Origin: Desulfosporosinus nitroreducens
Lineage (GTDB): Bacteria > Bacillota > Desulfitobacteriia > Desulfitobacteriales > Desulfitobacteriaceae
Direction: 5' to 3'
DNA length: 64,000 nt
NCBI RefSeq assembly: GCF_023897015.1
Contig: NZ_JAMHFY010000012.1
Span: 97,508-161,507, forward strand
Shown here: positions 1 through 8,842 of the stretch, piece after piece
Layout: each line of letters starts with the position of its first letter
Numbering within the stretch: position 1 is the first letter of the stretch
Program-made: the position numbers and the translations under genes
Notes under the pieces: model-generated
Database searches by the model: none
Told to the model about the DNA's origin: nothing
Seen by the model: the letters and a program-made list of their open reading frames with translations, nothing else

Positions 1-2
1 TC

Positions 3-2573
3 TATGATGAAGGTTTTGTGGCCAAACGGATGGAAATTGGGGCAGTCATTGCGGCCGCTCCCCGGGAAAATGTAGTACGTGAAGCCCCTGAAGCTGGGGA
101 TGTTGTCGTACTTGTCGGCGGAAGAACGGGCAGGGACGGATGTGGCGGTGCAACTGGATCTTCTAAAGAGCACACCACGGAGTCTCTACTGACTTGTGGG
201 GCGGAAGTACAAAAAGGTAATCCTCCCACAGAACGAAAAATTCAGAGACTTTTCCGTAATGCTAACGTCAGTAAGCTAATCAAACGGTGCAACGATTTTG
301 GAGCAGGCGGGGTATCGGTTGCTATCGGTGAATTAACGGATGGCTTAGAGATTAACTTAGATGCAGTTCCGAAAAAATATGAAGGTCTTGATGGGACAGA
401 ACTTGCGATTTCTGAATCCCAAGAACGAATGGCAGTCGTTATTCGCGTTCAAGATTTTGAGGCTTTTGCCAAGTATGCTCATGAGGAAAACCTAGAAGCA
501 ACCTTAGTTGCTAAGGTTAGTACTGACCCTAGACTTATAATGGTTTGGCGCGGGCAGGCGATTGTCGATCTCAGTCGAGAATTTCTCAATACAAATGGAG
601 TTAAGCAAACGACGAAGGTTAAGGTCACTCTTCCGGAAGGGAATCACAACTATTTTAGCAAGTTGCCAGAAGCTGTCGAACAAAAGCTAGCTTCTCATAA
701 TGTTCCGAACTCAGGCGCAATCTTAAAAGAGGCCTGGCTTGCTAATTTGAGTGATTTAAACGTCTGCAGCCAAAAGGGGTTGGTGGAGAGGTTTGACAGT
801 ACTATCGGAATGTCGTCCGTCTTGATGCCTTTAGGTGGTAAGTATCAGGCTACTCCGGCTGAAGGTATGGTGGCTAAGATTCCCGTCTTAGCGGGGGAAA
901 CAAATACGGCTACCATAATGACCTATGGCTATAATCCGCAATTGGCAAAGTGGAGTCCTTTTCACGGTGCCTTATATGCCGTGGTAGATGCGGTAACTAA
1001 GACTGTGGCCCTGGGCGGGGATTATCACAAGGTTCGACTTACCCTGCAGGAGTATTTCGAACGATTAGGAACAGATCCCGAAAAATGGGGAAAACCTTTC
1101 AGCGCTTTGTTAGGAGCTTTTTATGCTCAGAAAAAACTTGGAATTCCGGCGATCGGTGGAAAAGACAGCATGTCTGGAACCTTCATGGATTTGCACGTTC
1201 CTCCCACATTGGTTGCTTTTGCAGTCAATGTGGTCGAGGCTGATAAGGTTGTCTCCCAAGAGTTCAAAAAGCCTGGCAGTATGGTTGTTTTAGTGAAAGC
1301 CACTCGGGATGAGCATGAAGTCCCTGATTTTGAACAACTAAGCAAAAACTACTTGAAAATTAACGAGTTGATCCATTCCGGAAGCGTCTTGGCATCTCAT
1401 ACTGTCAGGATGGGAGGACTGGCGGCGGCACTTAGCAAAATGTCCTTCGGTAATCGAGTTGGGATGACCTTAGACAGTTCAATAGATATTAATAGTCTGT
1501 TTACTGCTGATTATGGTTCAATAATCTTAGAAATAGAAGAAACGGTTGATCTGGCAAAAGCCTTCAGCGGGGTAGACTTCCAATTGCTCGGTGTAACTCA
1601 GGAAAACCCGATCATTACGATTAATGACGTGAATATTGAGCTGGAAACCGCTTTGCAGGCCTGGGAAAAGCCACTGGAAAAAATCTTTCCAACTCAAACG
1701 GAAAAAGTCGCCGAGCCACAAAAAGTGAGCTTCAACCTGAGAAATAATCAAACTCCATCAACTAAAGTGGCTAAACCAAGAATCTTTATTCCAGTTTTCC
1801 CGGGGACCAATTGTGAGTACGATTCAGCCAAAGCTTTTGAGAAAGCCGGAGGGATCGTTGAAACCTTGGTGATTAGAAATTTGACGGCAACTGATGTGGA
1901 GCAATCTATCCAAGAGATGGTTAAAAAGATACAGAAGGCTCAAATCGTCATGCTCCCAGGGGGCTTTAGTGCGGGAGACGAACCAGACGGTTCGGGTAAA
2001 TTCATTGCTACTATGTTCAGAAACCCTTGGATTAGTGAGGCGATTGAGGAACTTATGGATCAAAGGGATGGTTTGATGCTTGGTATTTGTAATGGGTTTC
2101 AAGCATTGATCAAACTGGGTCTTGTTCCCTATGGAGAAATAATCGATTTGATGGAAGAATCGCCTACCCTCACGTATAACAAAATTGGGCGTCACGTTTC
2201 CAGCATGGTCCAAACCAAAGTTGTTTCCGTTTTATCCCCATGGTTTAGCGGGGTGAATTTGGGAGACATTCATTCCGTGCCTATCTCCCATGGAGAAGGT
2301 CGGTTTGTCGCAGATCACGAAATAATTCAAACGTTAGTAGATAATGGACAGGTTGCGACTCAATATGTGGATCTTGACGGGAACCCGAGCAATGATGTTA
2401 TCTATACTCCCAATGGTTCTTTTGAAGCGATTGAAGGAATCACCAGCCCAGATGGACGTATTCTGGGTAAGATGGCCCATTCCGAAAGGACTGGTCTGGA
2501 AATAGCGAAGAATGTTCCGGGTAATAAATATCAACCGATTTTTGCCGGCGGCGTTAACTATTTTAGGGGATAG
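3..2573 (+). CDS. purL: Phosphoribosylformylglycinamidine synthase, PurL with fused glutaminase domain (5' partial)
   Basis: Makes FGAM from FGAR, ATP and glutamine in de novo purine synthesis. The reading frame is open from the window edge, so the N-terminal part lies outside; about 857 residues are visible. The first part is the synthase: a glycine-rich nucleotide-binding stretch GGRTGRDGCGGATGSS near residues 40-55 and GGKDSMSG near 385. The last ~260 residues are a class I glutamine amidotransferase with GICNGFQAL holding the nucleophilic Cys and a SHGEGRF block near the C-terminus. This synthase-glutaminase fusion is the clostridial/proteobacterial-like layout rather than the separate PurS/PurQ/PurL of Bacillus. 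No other purine gene follows. Confidence 0.95.
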   Translation, partial: YDEGFVAKRMEIGAVIAAAPRENVVREAPEAGDVVVLVGGRTGRDGCGGATGSSKEHTTESLLTCGAEVQKGNPPTERKIQRLFRNANVSKLIKRCNDFGAGGVSVAIGELTDGLEINLDAVPKKYEGLDGTELAISESQERMAVVIRVQDFEAFAKYAHEENLEATLVAKVSTDPRLIMVWRGQAIVDLSREFLNTNGVKQTTKVKVTLPEGNHNYFSKLPEAVEQKLASHNVPNSGAILKEAWLANLSDLNVCSQKGLVERFDSTIGMSSVLMPLGGKYQATPAEGMVAKIPVLAGETNTATIMTYGYNPQLAKWSPFHGALYAVVDAVTKTVALGGDYHKVRLTLQEYFERLGTDPEKWGKPFSALLGAFYAQKKLGIPAIGGKDSMSGTFMDLHVPPTLVAFAVNVVEADKVVSQEFKKPGSMVVLVKATRDEHEVPDFEQLSKNYLKINELIHSGSVLASHTVRMGGLAAALSKMSFGNRVGMTLDSSIDINSLFTADYGSIILEIEETVDLAKAFSGVDFQLLGVTQENPIITINDVNIELETALQAWEKPLEKIFPTQTEKVAEPQKVSFNLRNNQTPSTKVAKPRIFIPVFPGTNCEYDSAKAFEKAGGIVETLVIRNLTATDVEQSIQEMVKKIQKAQIVMLPGGFSAGDEPDGSGKFIATMFRNPWISEAIEELMDQRDGLMLGICNGFQALIKLGLVPYGEIIDLMEESPTLTYNKIGRHVSSMVQTKVVSVLSPWFSGVNLGDIHSVPISHGEGRFVADHEIIQTLVDNGQVATQYVDLDGNPSNDVIYTPNGSFEAIEGITSPDGRILGKMAHSERTGLEIAKNVPGNKYQPIFAGGVNYFRG

Positions 2574-2687
2574 ACCTTAAACGCATGTCACTTACCACCA
2601 GAGGTCAACTTAAGTTGCAGGGTTTTTAATATGTTTGTCGAATTCACTAATTACAGTTAATCATTACAACAATAGGAGATGAAATTT

Positions 2688-2999
2688 TTGAACACTCAAT
2701 TTGAAAGTGCTATTGTGACAGAACAAGGTAAAACCATTGCCGTTGTTTCTGTCCAACCGACTGTATTCCAAAATTCGTTTAACGCATCGATGGTAATCAA
2801 AGGGTTGCTCCCTGTTTTTAAAGGGATGCCTATTGTCCTTATGACTTTAGATCCCCAAGGGAATCCTGCCTATTTTGGCAGATCAGACCTTATTCTTCTT
2901 CTGGAAAATGTAAACATTAAAGAAGCACCTTGGAAAGAAGTATCTGCAGAAATTGACTTAACAAATTCTTGTCCGATGAAAGAAGCAGAAGAATCATAA
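2688..2999 (+). CDS. Hypothetical small protein upstream of dinB
   Basis: I do not recognise this 103-residue protein. It has no signal peptide or membrane segment. It reads as a compact alpha/beta protein: a beta-rich N-terminal part (IVTEQGKTIAVVSVQP), a hydrophobic middle (GMPIVLMTLDPQGNPAYFG) and an acidic tail. Start choice: an ATG at 2679 directly abuts the AGGAG at 2674-2678 and leaves no spacer, whereas the TTG at 2688 lies 9 nt behind it, so TTG is preferred. It ends 18 nt before dinB and is probably cotranscribed with it. A role in DNA damage tolerance would be a guess from position only. Confidence 0.7.
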   Translation: MNTQFESAIVTEQGKTIAVVSVQPTVFQNSFNASMVIKGLLPVFKGMPIVLMTLDPQGNPAYFGRSDLILLLENVNIKEAPWKEVSAEIDLTNSCPMKEAEES

Positions 3000-3017
3000 G
3001 ATTTTATTGAGGAAAAC

Positions 3018-4184
3018 ATGGACGTTTGGGCGAACTATCGAAAAATATTACATGTAGATATGGATGCTTTCTACGCCTCTGTCGAGCAACGCGACGATCC
3101 GTCCTTAATGGGCAAACCGGTAGTGGTTGGAGGCAGACCCAATAGCAGGGGTGTAGTTTCTGCGGCGTCTTATGAAGCGCGTAAATATGGAATACGCTCG
3201 GCGATGCCTGTTGCAGAAGCTGCTCGGCGCTGTCCTTCCGCTGTTTTCTTGCCGGTAAATGGACAGAAATACCGTGAAGTATCCTGGCAAATAAGACAAA
3301 TATTTTTGACTTATACTCCTATGGTAGAGCCACTATCTTTGGATGAGGCCTTTTTAGATGTTACAGGTTCTACGAGTTTATTTGGGCCTGCAGATTTAAT
3401 AGCTTTAACAATAAAACAGCGCATCCAGCAGGAATTAAACTTAACGGCGTCTGTTGGCTTAGCGTGCAATAAGTTTTTAGCAAAGCTTGCCTCAGATCTA
3501 AAAAAACCTGATGGATTCGTGGTTGTGCATCCCAATAGTATTCAAGAGTTCCTTGACCCATTGACTGTGGAAAGGATTTGGGGAGTAGGAGAAAAAACAG
3601 CGGAACAATTGCACAATCATAATGTTAAAACAGTTAGGGACTTACGCAGCCTGGAATTAAAATTCTTGACTAAGCTCTTTGGATCTTTGGGCAGCCAGCT
3701 TTATCAGTTGGCGCAAGGAATTGACGATCGACCCGTTGAAAGCGACCGGGTGGTTAAATCCATCGGTCGCGAGACTACGTTTGAAACTGATATTTCTGAT
3801 ACTGATGTTCTAGAGACAACTTTACTAAAGCTTGCCGTTCATGTGGGTCGGAGTCTGCGCAAAGAAGCACTCAGAGGTAAAACGGTGACCTTGAAAGTCA
3901 GGTACGCTGATTTCCGTACCCTAACCCGTTCTCGAACACTATTGCGGGCTACGGATCTTGACGACGTGATTTATCAAGAAGCCTGCAGCTTATTAAGAGA
4001 GTTATCACTTAAACAACCACTTCGATTAATTGGAGTTACCCTATCTAATCTGACCGATCAGATTCAAAATCAGCTGTCTTTGTTCGAAGAACCCCAGGTG
4101 GAAAAAGAGAATCTCACAAAGGTTCTTGATTCTGTAAAAGAGAAATATGGTGAGAAAAGCATTACAAGGGCTAGACTTTTGTAA
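3018..4184 (+). CDS. dinB: DNA polymerase IV (Y-family translesion polymerase)
   Basis: Error-prone DNA synthesis past lesions. The 388 residues match the usual family length. HVDMDAFYASVEQ near residues 12-24 carries the first metal-binding Asp. SLDEAFLDVT near 107-116 carries the catalytic Asp-Glu pair. Helix-hairpin-helix thumb and little-finger regions follow. Near residue 351 there is QLSLFEE, a typical beta-clamp binding peptide that tethers the polymerase to the sliding clamp. The ATG is preceded by TGAGGA. It follows the small unknown gene closely and is followed by a long gene-free stretch, so it probably ends a two-gene unit. No LexA-type operator was recognised. Confidence 0.95.
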   Translation: MDVWANYRKILHVDMDAFYASVEQRDDPSLMGKPVVVGGRPNSRGVVSAASYEARKYGIRSAMPVAEAARRCPSAVFLPVNGQKYREVSWQIRQIFLTYTPMVEPLSLDEAFLDVTGSTSLFGPADLIALTIKQRIQQELNLTASVGLACNKFLAKLASDLKKPDGFVVVHPNSIQEFLDPLTVERIWGVGEKTAEQLHNHNVKTVRDLRSLELKFLTKLFGSLGSQLYQLAQGIDDRPVESDRVVKSIGRETTFETDISDTDVLETTLLKLAVHVGRSLRKEALRGKTVTLKVRYADFRTLTRSRTLLRATDLDDVIYQEACSLLRELSLKQPLRLIGVTLSNLTDQIQNQLSLFEEPQVEKENLTKVLDSVKEKYGEKSITRARLL

Positions 4185-4775
4185 TTATAACGGTATGGGT
4201 CATTTGCCTTTTTCCTAAGCAGATGGCCTATTTCCTTATACCAGTCAACCAAAACCTTTGTTCCTAGGCAGAAAGTATAACTTATCGTTATATACTTTCT
4301 GTAAGGTCTCATGTCGACATTCTTGGTTACAGCGACAGTTGGCCATCCATGGTCAGCGGTCCATTCTCGCCATCAGCGCATCTGGCCATCAAATAGATGC
4401 TTAAATCTCAGCCTTCCATGTTCGTGTGAGACTACTGGGGTCAGTGGTTTAGAGCTAGACAAGTATTTTGAATAGAGATTAATTTATTGGTGAGTTACCT
4501 GGATGTCTGCGTAATTTATTAGATAATGTCGAAAATTTCTTTGTCAGAAACACGGCTAAACTACGTCTATAACTAATAGGTAACAGACTTGAAAGCGCAG
4601 CAATTGGGTCTAAGTGCTAGGAAACAAAAATAATCGCAGTTGAAGGAGGGAAACTGAGAGAGAGAACATCAGTCACGATGTTCAGCCTTGGCTGAACGAG
4701 TTCACTCCTATTTAAAAAAATGAGTTCGAACTACGAATATCGAACCCCGAGTAAGAAAGGAAGGTAGATAATACA
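4185..4775. other. 591-bp gene-free stretch with a structured leader upstream of the YcdB/SLH gene
   Basis: No convincing gene. At 4269-4301 an imperfect inverted repeat (CAGAAAGTATA against TATACTTTCTG) could end dinB transcription, though no T-run follows. At 4680-4697 there is a perfect 8-bp hairpin GTTCAGCC-TT-GGCTGAAC, about 80 nt before the next start codon. It is flanked by GGAG (about 4646-4649) and CTCC (about 4705-4708), which could pair around it. I tried to match this to c-di-GMP, c-di-AMP and manganese riboswitches and found no convincing core. Confidence 0.4.
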
Positions 4776-7007
4776 ATGAAGAATAATTGGCGTTCTTTCC
4801 TGAGCGTGATTGTAGTTGCCATATTACTAGTTCCAACGATTTTTGCTCCTTTAGCTTTAGCAGGAGAAAGCAGTGTATCATCTCCAACTGTTGAGTCTCT
4901 GGCTATGCCCGAAGTGAGCCTAGAAAAAGCTATTCAAATTGTAAAAACCAACTTTGACGTCCCAACTCAATATACGGATTTCAGTTCTTCTTACAACACG
5001 TATGATGGACGTCAAGTATGGGCTTTGCGTTGGAATGGTACAGCAGAACGACCAGGAGAGTTCGCTGCAGAGGTTAATGCCATAAACGGAGATATTGTAA
5101 GTATGAACTATTGGAAGAATGAAGATCAATTGGCCAATAGTCCGTCAGTCCCTACCATTACTAAGGCCGAAGCTCAAGAAATCAGCAACAAGTTACTAAG
5201 CCGTTTATTGGGCAAGCGAACCGAGGAATTAAGCTTAATTCCAAGTGAATTAGAGATAGTACCCCTAAACTACGGTCCTTTCAATTTTTCTCTCCAATAT
5301 CAACGACTAATTAACGGTATACCTTTTCTTAGCAATGGAGCCAATGTGCAAGTATCAAGTACAGATGGGCACATCACTTCTTATAATCTCAACTGGAACG
5401 ATGTAAAAGCGCCTGAAGTAAAAGGTGTGATCAGTGTTGATCAAGCGCAACAGGCGTTTGTTGCGGCACCATTCTTTAAACTCCAGTACTGGATTCCGGC
5501 GTCCTATAGACCTATGCTTGCAGGGCAAAAGCAGGAAGCTAAACTTGTGTATCAATTAAGAGGGGAAAACAATGGAGGCGCAATTGATGCTTTAACGGGC
5601 TTGCCACTTCAATTAAAACAAGGAGAGTGGCTGGCAACAGATCAGGGCGGTGTTGGGGGAATGGGAAGCGCTAAGTCGGAAAGAGCCAATTCAGTTTCAG
5701 ATGGTGCTCAAGTTCTGACCCCTCAGGAACAACAAGAAGTGGAACGTACTGCAAAGCTTCTCAAACAAGATGAGGCGATTGCTGCTGTGAAGCGCTGGGT
5801 TGAGATTCCAGATAACCTGACGTTACGCAGTGCAAATTTAAGTAAAGACTGGCGCAACGATGACAAACGTATCTGGAGCTTCGAGTGGAGCATTATCGAG
5901 ACCGATACAAAGGAAGGAAACTCAAAATATATTAACGCGAGGGTTAGCGCCACAACTGGCGAGTTGCTTGGTTTTGCTATCTCTACTCAACAAAACGACA
6001 AGACTGAAGTTAAACTAGACCGGGCAGCAGCCCAAAAACTGGCTGAAGAATTCCTGAAAAAGGTTCAGCCTGAGCGATTTAGTCAAGTTGTGTTAGACCC
6101 TGAAACGGATCTAATATCTAAAATGAGTCCAGAACCATGGAATAATCAAGCTTTCTCATATCGAAGAGTGGTCAATGGGGTTGATTTTCCTGAAAATGGA
6201 ATGATTATCAATGTCGATCCTGTGGCCGGCATAGTTACGAATTTTGAACTTAACTGGTCTGAATATGATTTGCCTGGTCTCTCAGGAATTCTCAGCAAAG
6301 ATAAAGCTGTGGAATCTTTTCTAAAGGCACGACCTTTAACCCTCACCTATGTTCGTATCTATTCCAATGGAATACCGGGGGATTTACGCTTAGTTTATCT
6401 TCCGATTGCCAAAGACCGCAGTATTCCAATCTCTAACATCTTGGATGCAAAAAGTGGAGAATTGCTTGATTACCAGGGTCAGCCAGTAGAAAAGGGGCCA
6501 AAGCCATACAGTTTTACCGATCTAGCCGAAGTTACAGGAGCAGCAGAGATAACAGTACTTGGTCAAGCAGGGTTATTTGGCGATTATGGAAATAGCTTTA
6601 AACCTCATGAGAAGATGAGTGTTGCCTCACTGTTGCGTGCGATGTACCTTAGCCGATTTGGGTTATGGGGAAATATGGGCCTTACAGAGAAAGAAGTTAT
6701 CAATAAAGCGAAAGAGCTAGGATGGTTAACGGAAGATCTTAAGCCTAGTGATCCAGTGAATCGTGAACTTCTTGCCAAAGTTTTAATGCGCTACATTCAG
6801 CTGAATAAACTGGCAGAACTCAAGGATATTTATCAAGTTAGTTTCCAAGATTCTGATCAAATCAGCTCAGATGCTCTAGGCTATGTCGCCATAGCCAGCA
6901 GTACTGGGATTATCAAAGTAGAGGGTCAAGTGTTGGCCCCACGTGAAACGGTAAGCCGTGCCGAAGCTGCCACTGCTCTCTTCAGGGCTTTAGGTTGGCA
7001 TAATTAG
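4776..7007 (+). CDS. Secreted YcdB/YcdC-domain protein with C-terminal SLH domains
   Basis: A probable cell-surface protein of 743 residues. The N-terminus is a clear signal peptide: charged start, hydrophobic stretch VIVVAILLVPTIFAPLALA, cleavage after ALA. Residues ~40-560 hold two similar halves with PepSY-like motifs (VNAINGDIVSMNYW near 107, VSATTGELLGFAIS near 390), as in the YcdB/YcdC family. From ~575 the sequence changes to S-layer-homology type: FTDLAEVTG...AITVLGQAGLF-like near 583 and FQDSDQISSDALGYVAIA near 690, ending in SRAEAATALFRAL. SLH domains anchor proteins to pyruvylated wall polymer. The ATG follows AAAGGAAGG. The gene stands alone and closes with a strong hairpin at 7096-7145. 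Its function beyond surface location is unknown. Confidence 0.88.
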   Translation: MKNNWRSFLSVIVVAILLVPTIFAPLALAGESSVSSPTVESLAMPEVSLEKAIQIVKTNFDVPTQYTDFSSSYNTYDGRQVWALRWNGTAERPGEFAAEVNAINGDIVSMNYWKNEDQLANSPSVPTITKAEAQEISNKLLSRLLGKRTEELSLIPSELEIVPLNYGPFNFSLQYQRLINGIPFLSNGANVQVSSTDGHITSYNLNWNDVKAPEVKGVISVDQAQQAFVAAPFFKLQYWIPASYRPMLAGQKQEAKLVYQLRGENNGGAIDALTGLPLQLKQGEWLATDQGGVGGMGSAKSERANSVSDGAQVLTPQEQQEVERTAKLLKQDEAIAAVKRWVEIPDNLTLRSANLSKDWRNDDKRIWSFEWSIIETDTKEGNSKYINARVSATTGELLGFAISTQQNDKTEVKLDRAAAQKLAEEFLKKVQPERFSQVVLDPETDLISKMSPEPWNNQAFSYRRVVNGVDFPENGMIINVDPVAGIVTNFELNWSEYDLPGLSGILSKDKAVESFLKARPLTLTYVRIYSNGIPGDLRLVYLPIAKDRSIPISNILDAKSGELLDYQGQPVEKGPKPYSFTDLAEVTGAAEITVLGQAGLFGDYGNSFKPHEKMSVASLLRAMYLSRFGLWGNMGLTEKEVINKAKELGWLTEDLKPSDPVNRELLAKVLMRYIQLNKLAELKDIYQVSFQDSDQISSDALGYVAIASSTGIIKVEGQVLAPRETVSRAEAATALFRALGWHN

Positions 7008-7095
7008 TATTTGGCAATTGCAACTGTGAAATGCGAATAGCGAATAATTCACTTGTATAGTGCATCTGATCACTAATATATAAATAACCGTTAAG

Positions 7096-7145
7096 AAATA
7101 GTCTAGCCCCCGCGTTCAATTTGAAACAAGGGGGCTAGACTATTT
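7096..7145. terminator. Perfect 16-bp stem terminator
   Basis: AAATAGTCTAGCCCCC at 7096-7111 pairs perfectly with GGGGGCTAGACTATTT at 7130-7145 around an 18-nt loop. A-rich and T-rich ends flank a GC-rich core, so it could work in both directions. It ends the YcdB/SLH gene. Confidence 0.8.
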
Positions 7146-7440
7146 GTATATGTGATAATAAATAAAGATATCTTAGAAAAATAAACCCAAGTCAAAACCC
7201 AGAAGTCTTTGGATAACTTATCGATGTTTTGGGTCTCATTGAGTAAAATTATTAGAACCTCATAATTCTGACATGAGGCAATTGGTAACATCGTAAAGTG
7301 AACGCCTATTATTAATAAGCTATGGTTCTCTTTAAACTTGCCTAAATGAATTGAAGAAACATTATAAGGATAATCATGTTATTGTTTACAGCTCAGGAAG
7401 GGAATGCAAAATATATGTAGAAATCATAATATATCAGCTC
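7146..7440. other. Gene-free stretch between the SLH gene terminator and a decayed gene
   Basis: AT-rich sequence with no supported gene. A reading frame opens at a TTG near 7351 and runs into the decayed DUF6506 gene, but its first ~30 codons have no good ribosome binding site and no recognisable product. Confidence 0.4.
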
Positions 7441-7452
7441 CGCGAGAGAAGG

Positions 7453-7868
7453 GGGCGAGCTAAAGTCTACCTTATTCTTGTTCCAGAAGTTAATTCTCGC
7501 CCTTTCATTACAGTGACCCAGCAAAGGACAGAAGTGTGCTTGATACTTGCAAATATACTTGCTTTACAGTTCTTGTCCAAAATCAAATTTTGGCCCTTGA
7601 AGAATGCTAAAAGCTTGTTGAGAAAGAAGGGGTTAATGTAATAACATTGTGTCCAGGATTTTCAGATAAGGATATAGCCCAAATATCTGATTTGGTTGGA
7701 GAGAATGTTGGAATATGCGTTACCCGTGGTGATAGCAACACCAACAAGATTATTGCGAGCCTAATGAACAGGGGTAATTATACAATTAAGAAGCATTATT
7801 CCTATATTGCGTACTTAAATGATACGGATGCTCAGGGGGCCGCCGTAATGGCGGCCTCTGAACTCTGA
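7453..7868 (+). pseudogene. Decayed DUF6506-like gene
   Basis: The protein can be followed only by changing frame. KVYLILVPEVN (about 7464-7494) is in frame 1. The continuation SPFHYSDPAKDRSVLDT and YTCFTVLVQNQILALEE (about 7497-7604) is in frame 3. That frame then meets a TAA at 7608-7610 inside an A-rich run and resumes as KLVEKEGVNVITLCPGFSD, GENVGICVTRGDSN and IIASLMNRG up to a stop at 7866-7868. Joined, this resembles the DUF6506 family (a small protein with an LCxGF motif and unknown role). At least one frameshift and one stop or compensating indel are needed. The last ~20 codons run through a palindromic repeat (7831-7864), so that repeat may have replaced the original 3' end. Family assignment is from memory of its motifs. 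Confidence 0.5.
7831..7864. repeat. Palindromic repeat family A, copy 1
   Basis: GGCCGCC at 7838-7844 pairs perfectly with GGCGGCC at 7850-7856 around a 5-nt loop, and an outer CAG/CTG pair extends it. Related copies lie at 12641-12679, 13153-13189 and 16222-16260. All share the pattern GGGnCCGnCGTnnATGGCGGnCTCTGAA. Confidence 0.65.
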
Positions 7869-7945
7869 TGCTTCTACCGTATCACCAAAAACACAGTGAT
7901 CTCTTCTGTTCCGTAGGGAGGATTACTACCAGGTGGCCGCTGGAT

Positions 7946-8842
7946 TTAACTCCTCTCGGAATGGGTCGTATTAATCGACATATTTGTCCTGATAACGGGG
8001 GGCCATACTTTCAGCATCTTCGCCATGTTTTCAACAATCTCACTCGCCGTCTCCCTGTATTTTTCCTTGATCTCTGGATCCGTTCTGTTTAATGCTGTGA
8101 GCATTTTCAGCAGCTCATTGTAGGCATTAAGCATGTTATCGCGGTGAATGTTGAATAGTGCGTCGGCCGTCATGACGGAGGATTTGGTTTCCGAGATTTT
8201 GAGCTTATTTTCCAGTTCTGCAATTTTCCTGGCGGATGGGATCTCTTCTTTGGCCGCCTCCAGCTCCCTTTGCTTTAACGTGACTTTTTCTTGCTCGGCC
8301 GAGTATTTCGACTTGTATTCCTTCACCTGTATCTCCAGGTCTTTGGCCTGAGTGGTTAATTGGGTGATTTCGCTGCTTTTCAAGTCCAGGTCTTTATGGA
8401 GGTCTTTTTTCTCTTGAATGGCCTGGTCTCTGTCCTTGACAGCTTGCTGCAATTCCAATTTGGTCATGTTCTCGACATCATGCTCCGCGATAAACTCGTC
8501 CCGCTCCTCTTCCGGGATCCCAAGAAGGATGAGCGCCTGGGTGTAGGTCAAATTCGTCACTAGTGACGAATTTGGGTTGCCGTCACTGTCGGAGGAGGCA
8601 AGCAGTTTCGTCCCATACTCTTCGAAGATCTGCATCAGTCTTTCGGCCGTTCGCTGGGAGTAACTGACCGATTCCTTCAACCACTTGCCCCATTCCCCAT
8701 GCTTGAGGAGATCCTTGGCTTCCTTCAGTCGCCGGCCGATCTCGACGGCATTGGTAAGCAAGATTTTACAAGTCTGTTGTTTAATTGTATTGATTTCAGC
8801 CGCGATATCGAGCGGCGTGCGTTCAGTGATCAGAGTACTCAT
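7946..8842 (-). CDS. DUF3102 family protein with long coiled coil
   Basis: A 298-residue soluble protein. The first ~75 residues match the DUF3102 pattern: INTIKQQTCKILLTNAVEIGRRLKEAKDLLKHGEWGKWL followed by SYSQRTAERLMQIFEEYG. Residues ~125-225 are strongly heptad-like and rich in Glu, Lys and Gln, so a long coiled coil is likely. DUF3102 proteins are known from plasmids and mobile elements and act there in an undefined way. The ATG at 8842-8840 is preceded by AAAAAAGGACGGGTAACCAGC on the coding strand. This stretch looks richer in G and C than its neighbours and lies opposite to the genes after it, which suggests arrival by transfer. A second, truncated copy of the same domain is at 32075-32350. 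Confidence 0.75.
   Translation of the reverse strand: MSTLITERTPLDIAAEINTIKQQTCKILLTNAVEIGRRLKEAKDLLKHGEWGKWLKESVSYSQRTAERLMQIFEEYGTKLLASSDSDGNPNSSLVTNLTYTQALILLGIPEEERDEFIAEHDVENMTKLELQQAVKDRDQAIQEKKDLHKDLDLKSSEITQLTTQAKDLEIQVKEYKSKYSAEQEKVTLKQRELEAAKEEIPSARKIAELENKLKISETKSSVMTADALFNIHRDNMLNAYNELLKMLTALNRTDPEIKEKYRETASEIVENMAKMLKVWPPVIRTNMSINTTHSERS

Noticed and set aside
4640..4775. Known riboswitch (c-di-GMP, c-di-AMP, Mn) upstream of the SLH gene
   Set aside because: Compared by eye with the conserved cores of these classes; the hairpin is real but none of the core motifs are present.
7013..7027. TTGGCAATTGCAAC as a second sigma-54 promoter
   Set aside because: The GG and GC are only 5 nt apart, not 10, and it lies after a gene and before a terminator.
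7868..8092. Plus-strand 74-codon frame after the DUF6506 remnant
   Set aside because: Mostly opposite the 3' end of the DUF3102 gene, no ribosome binding site, no family.
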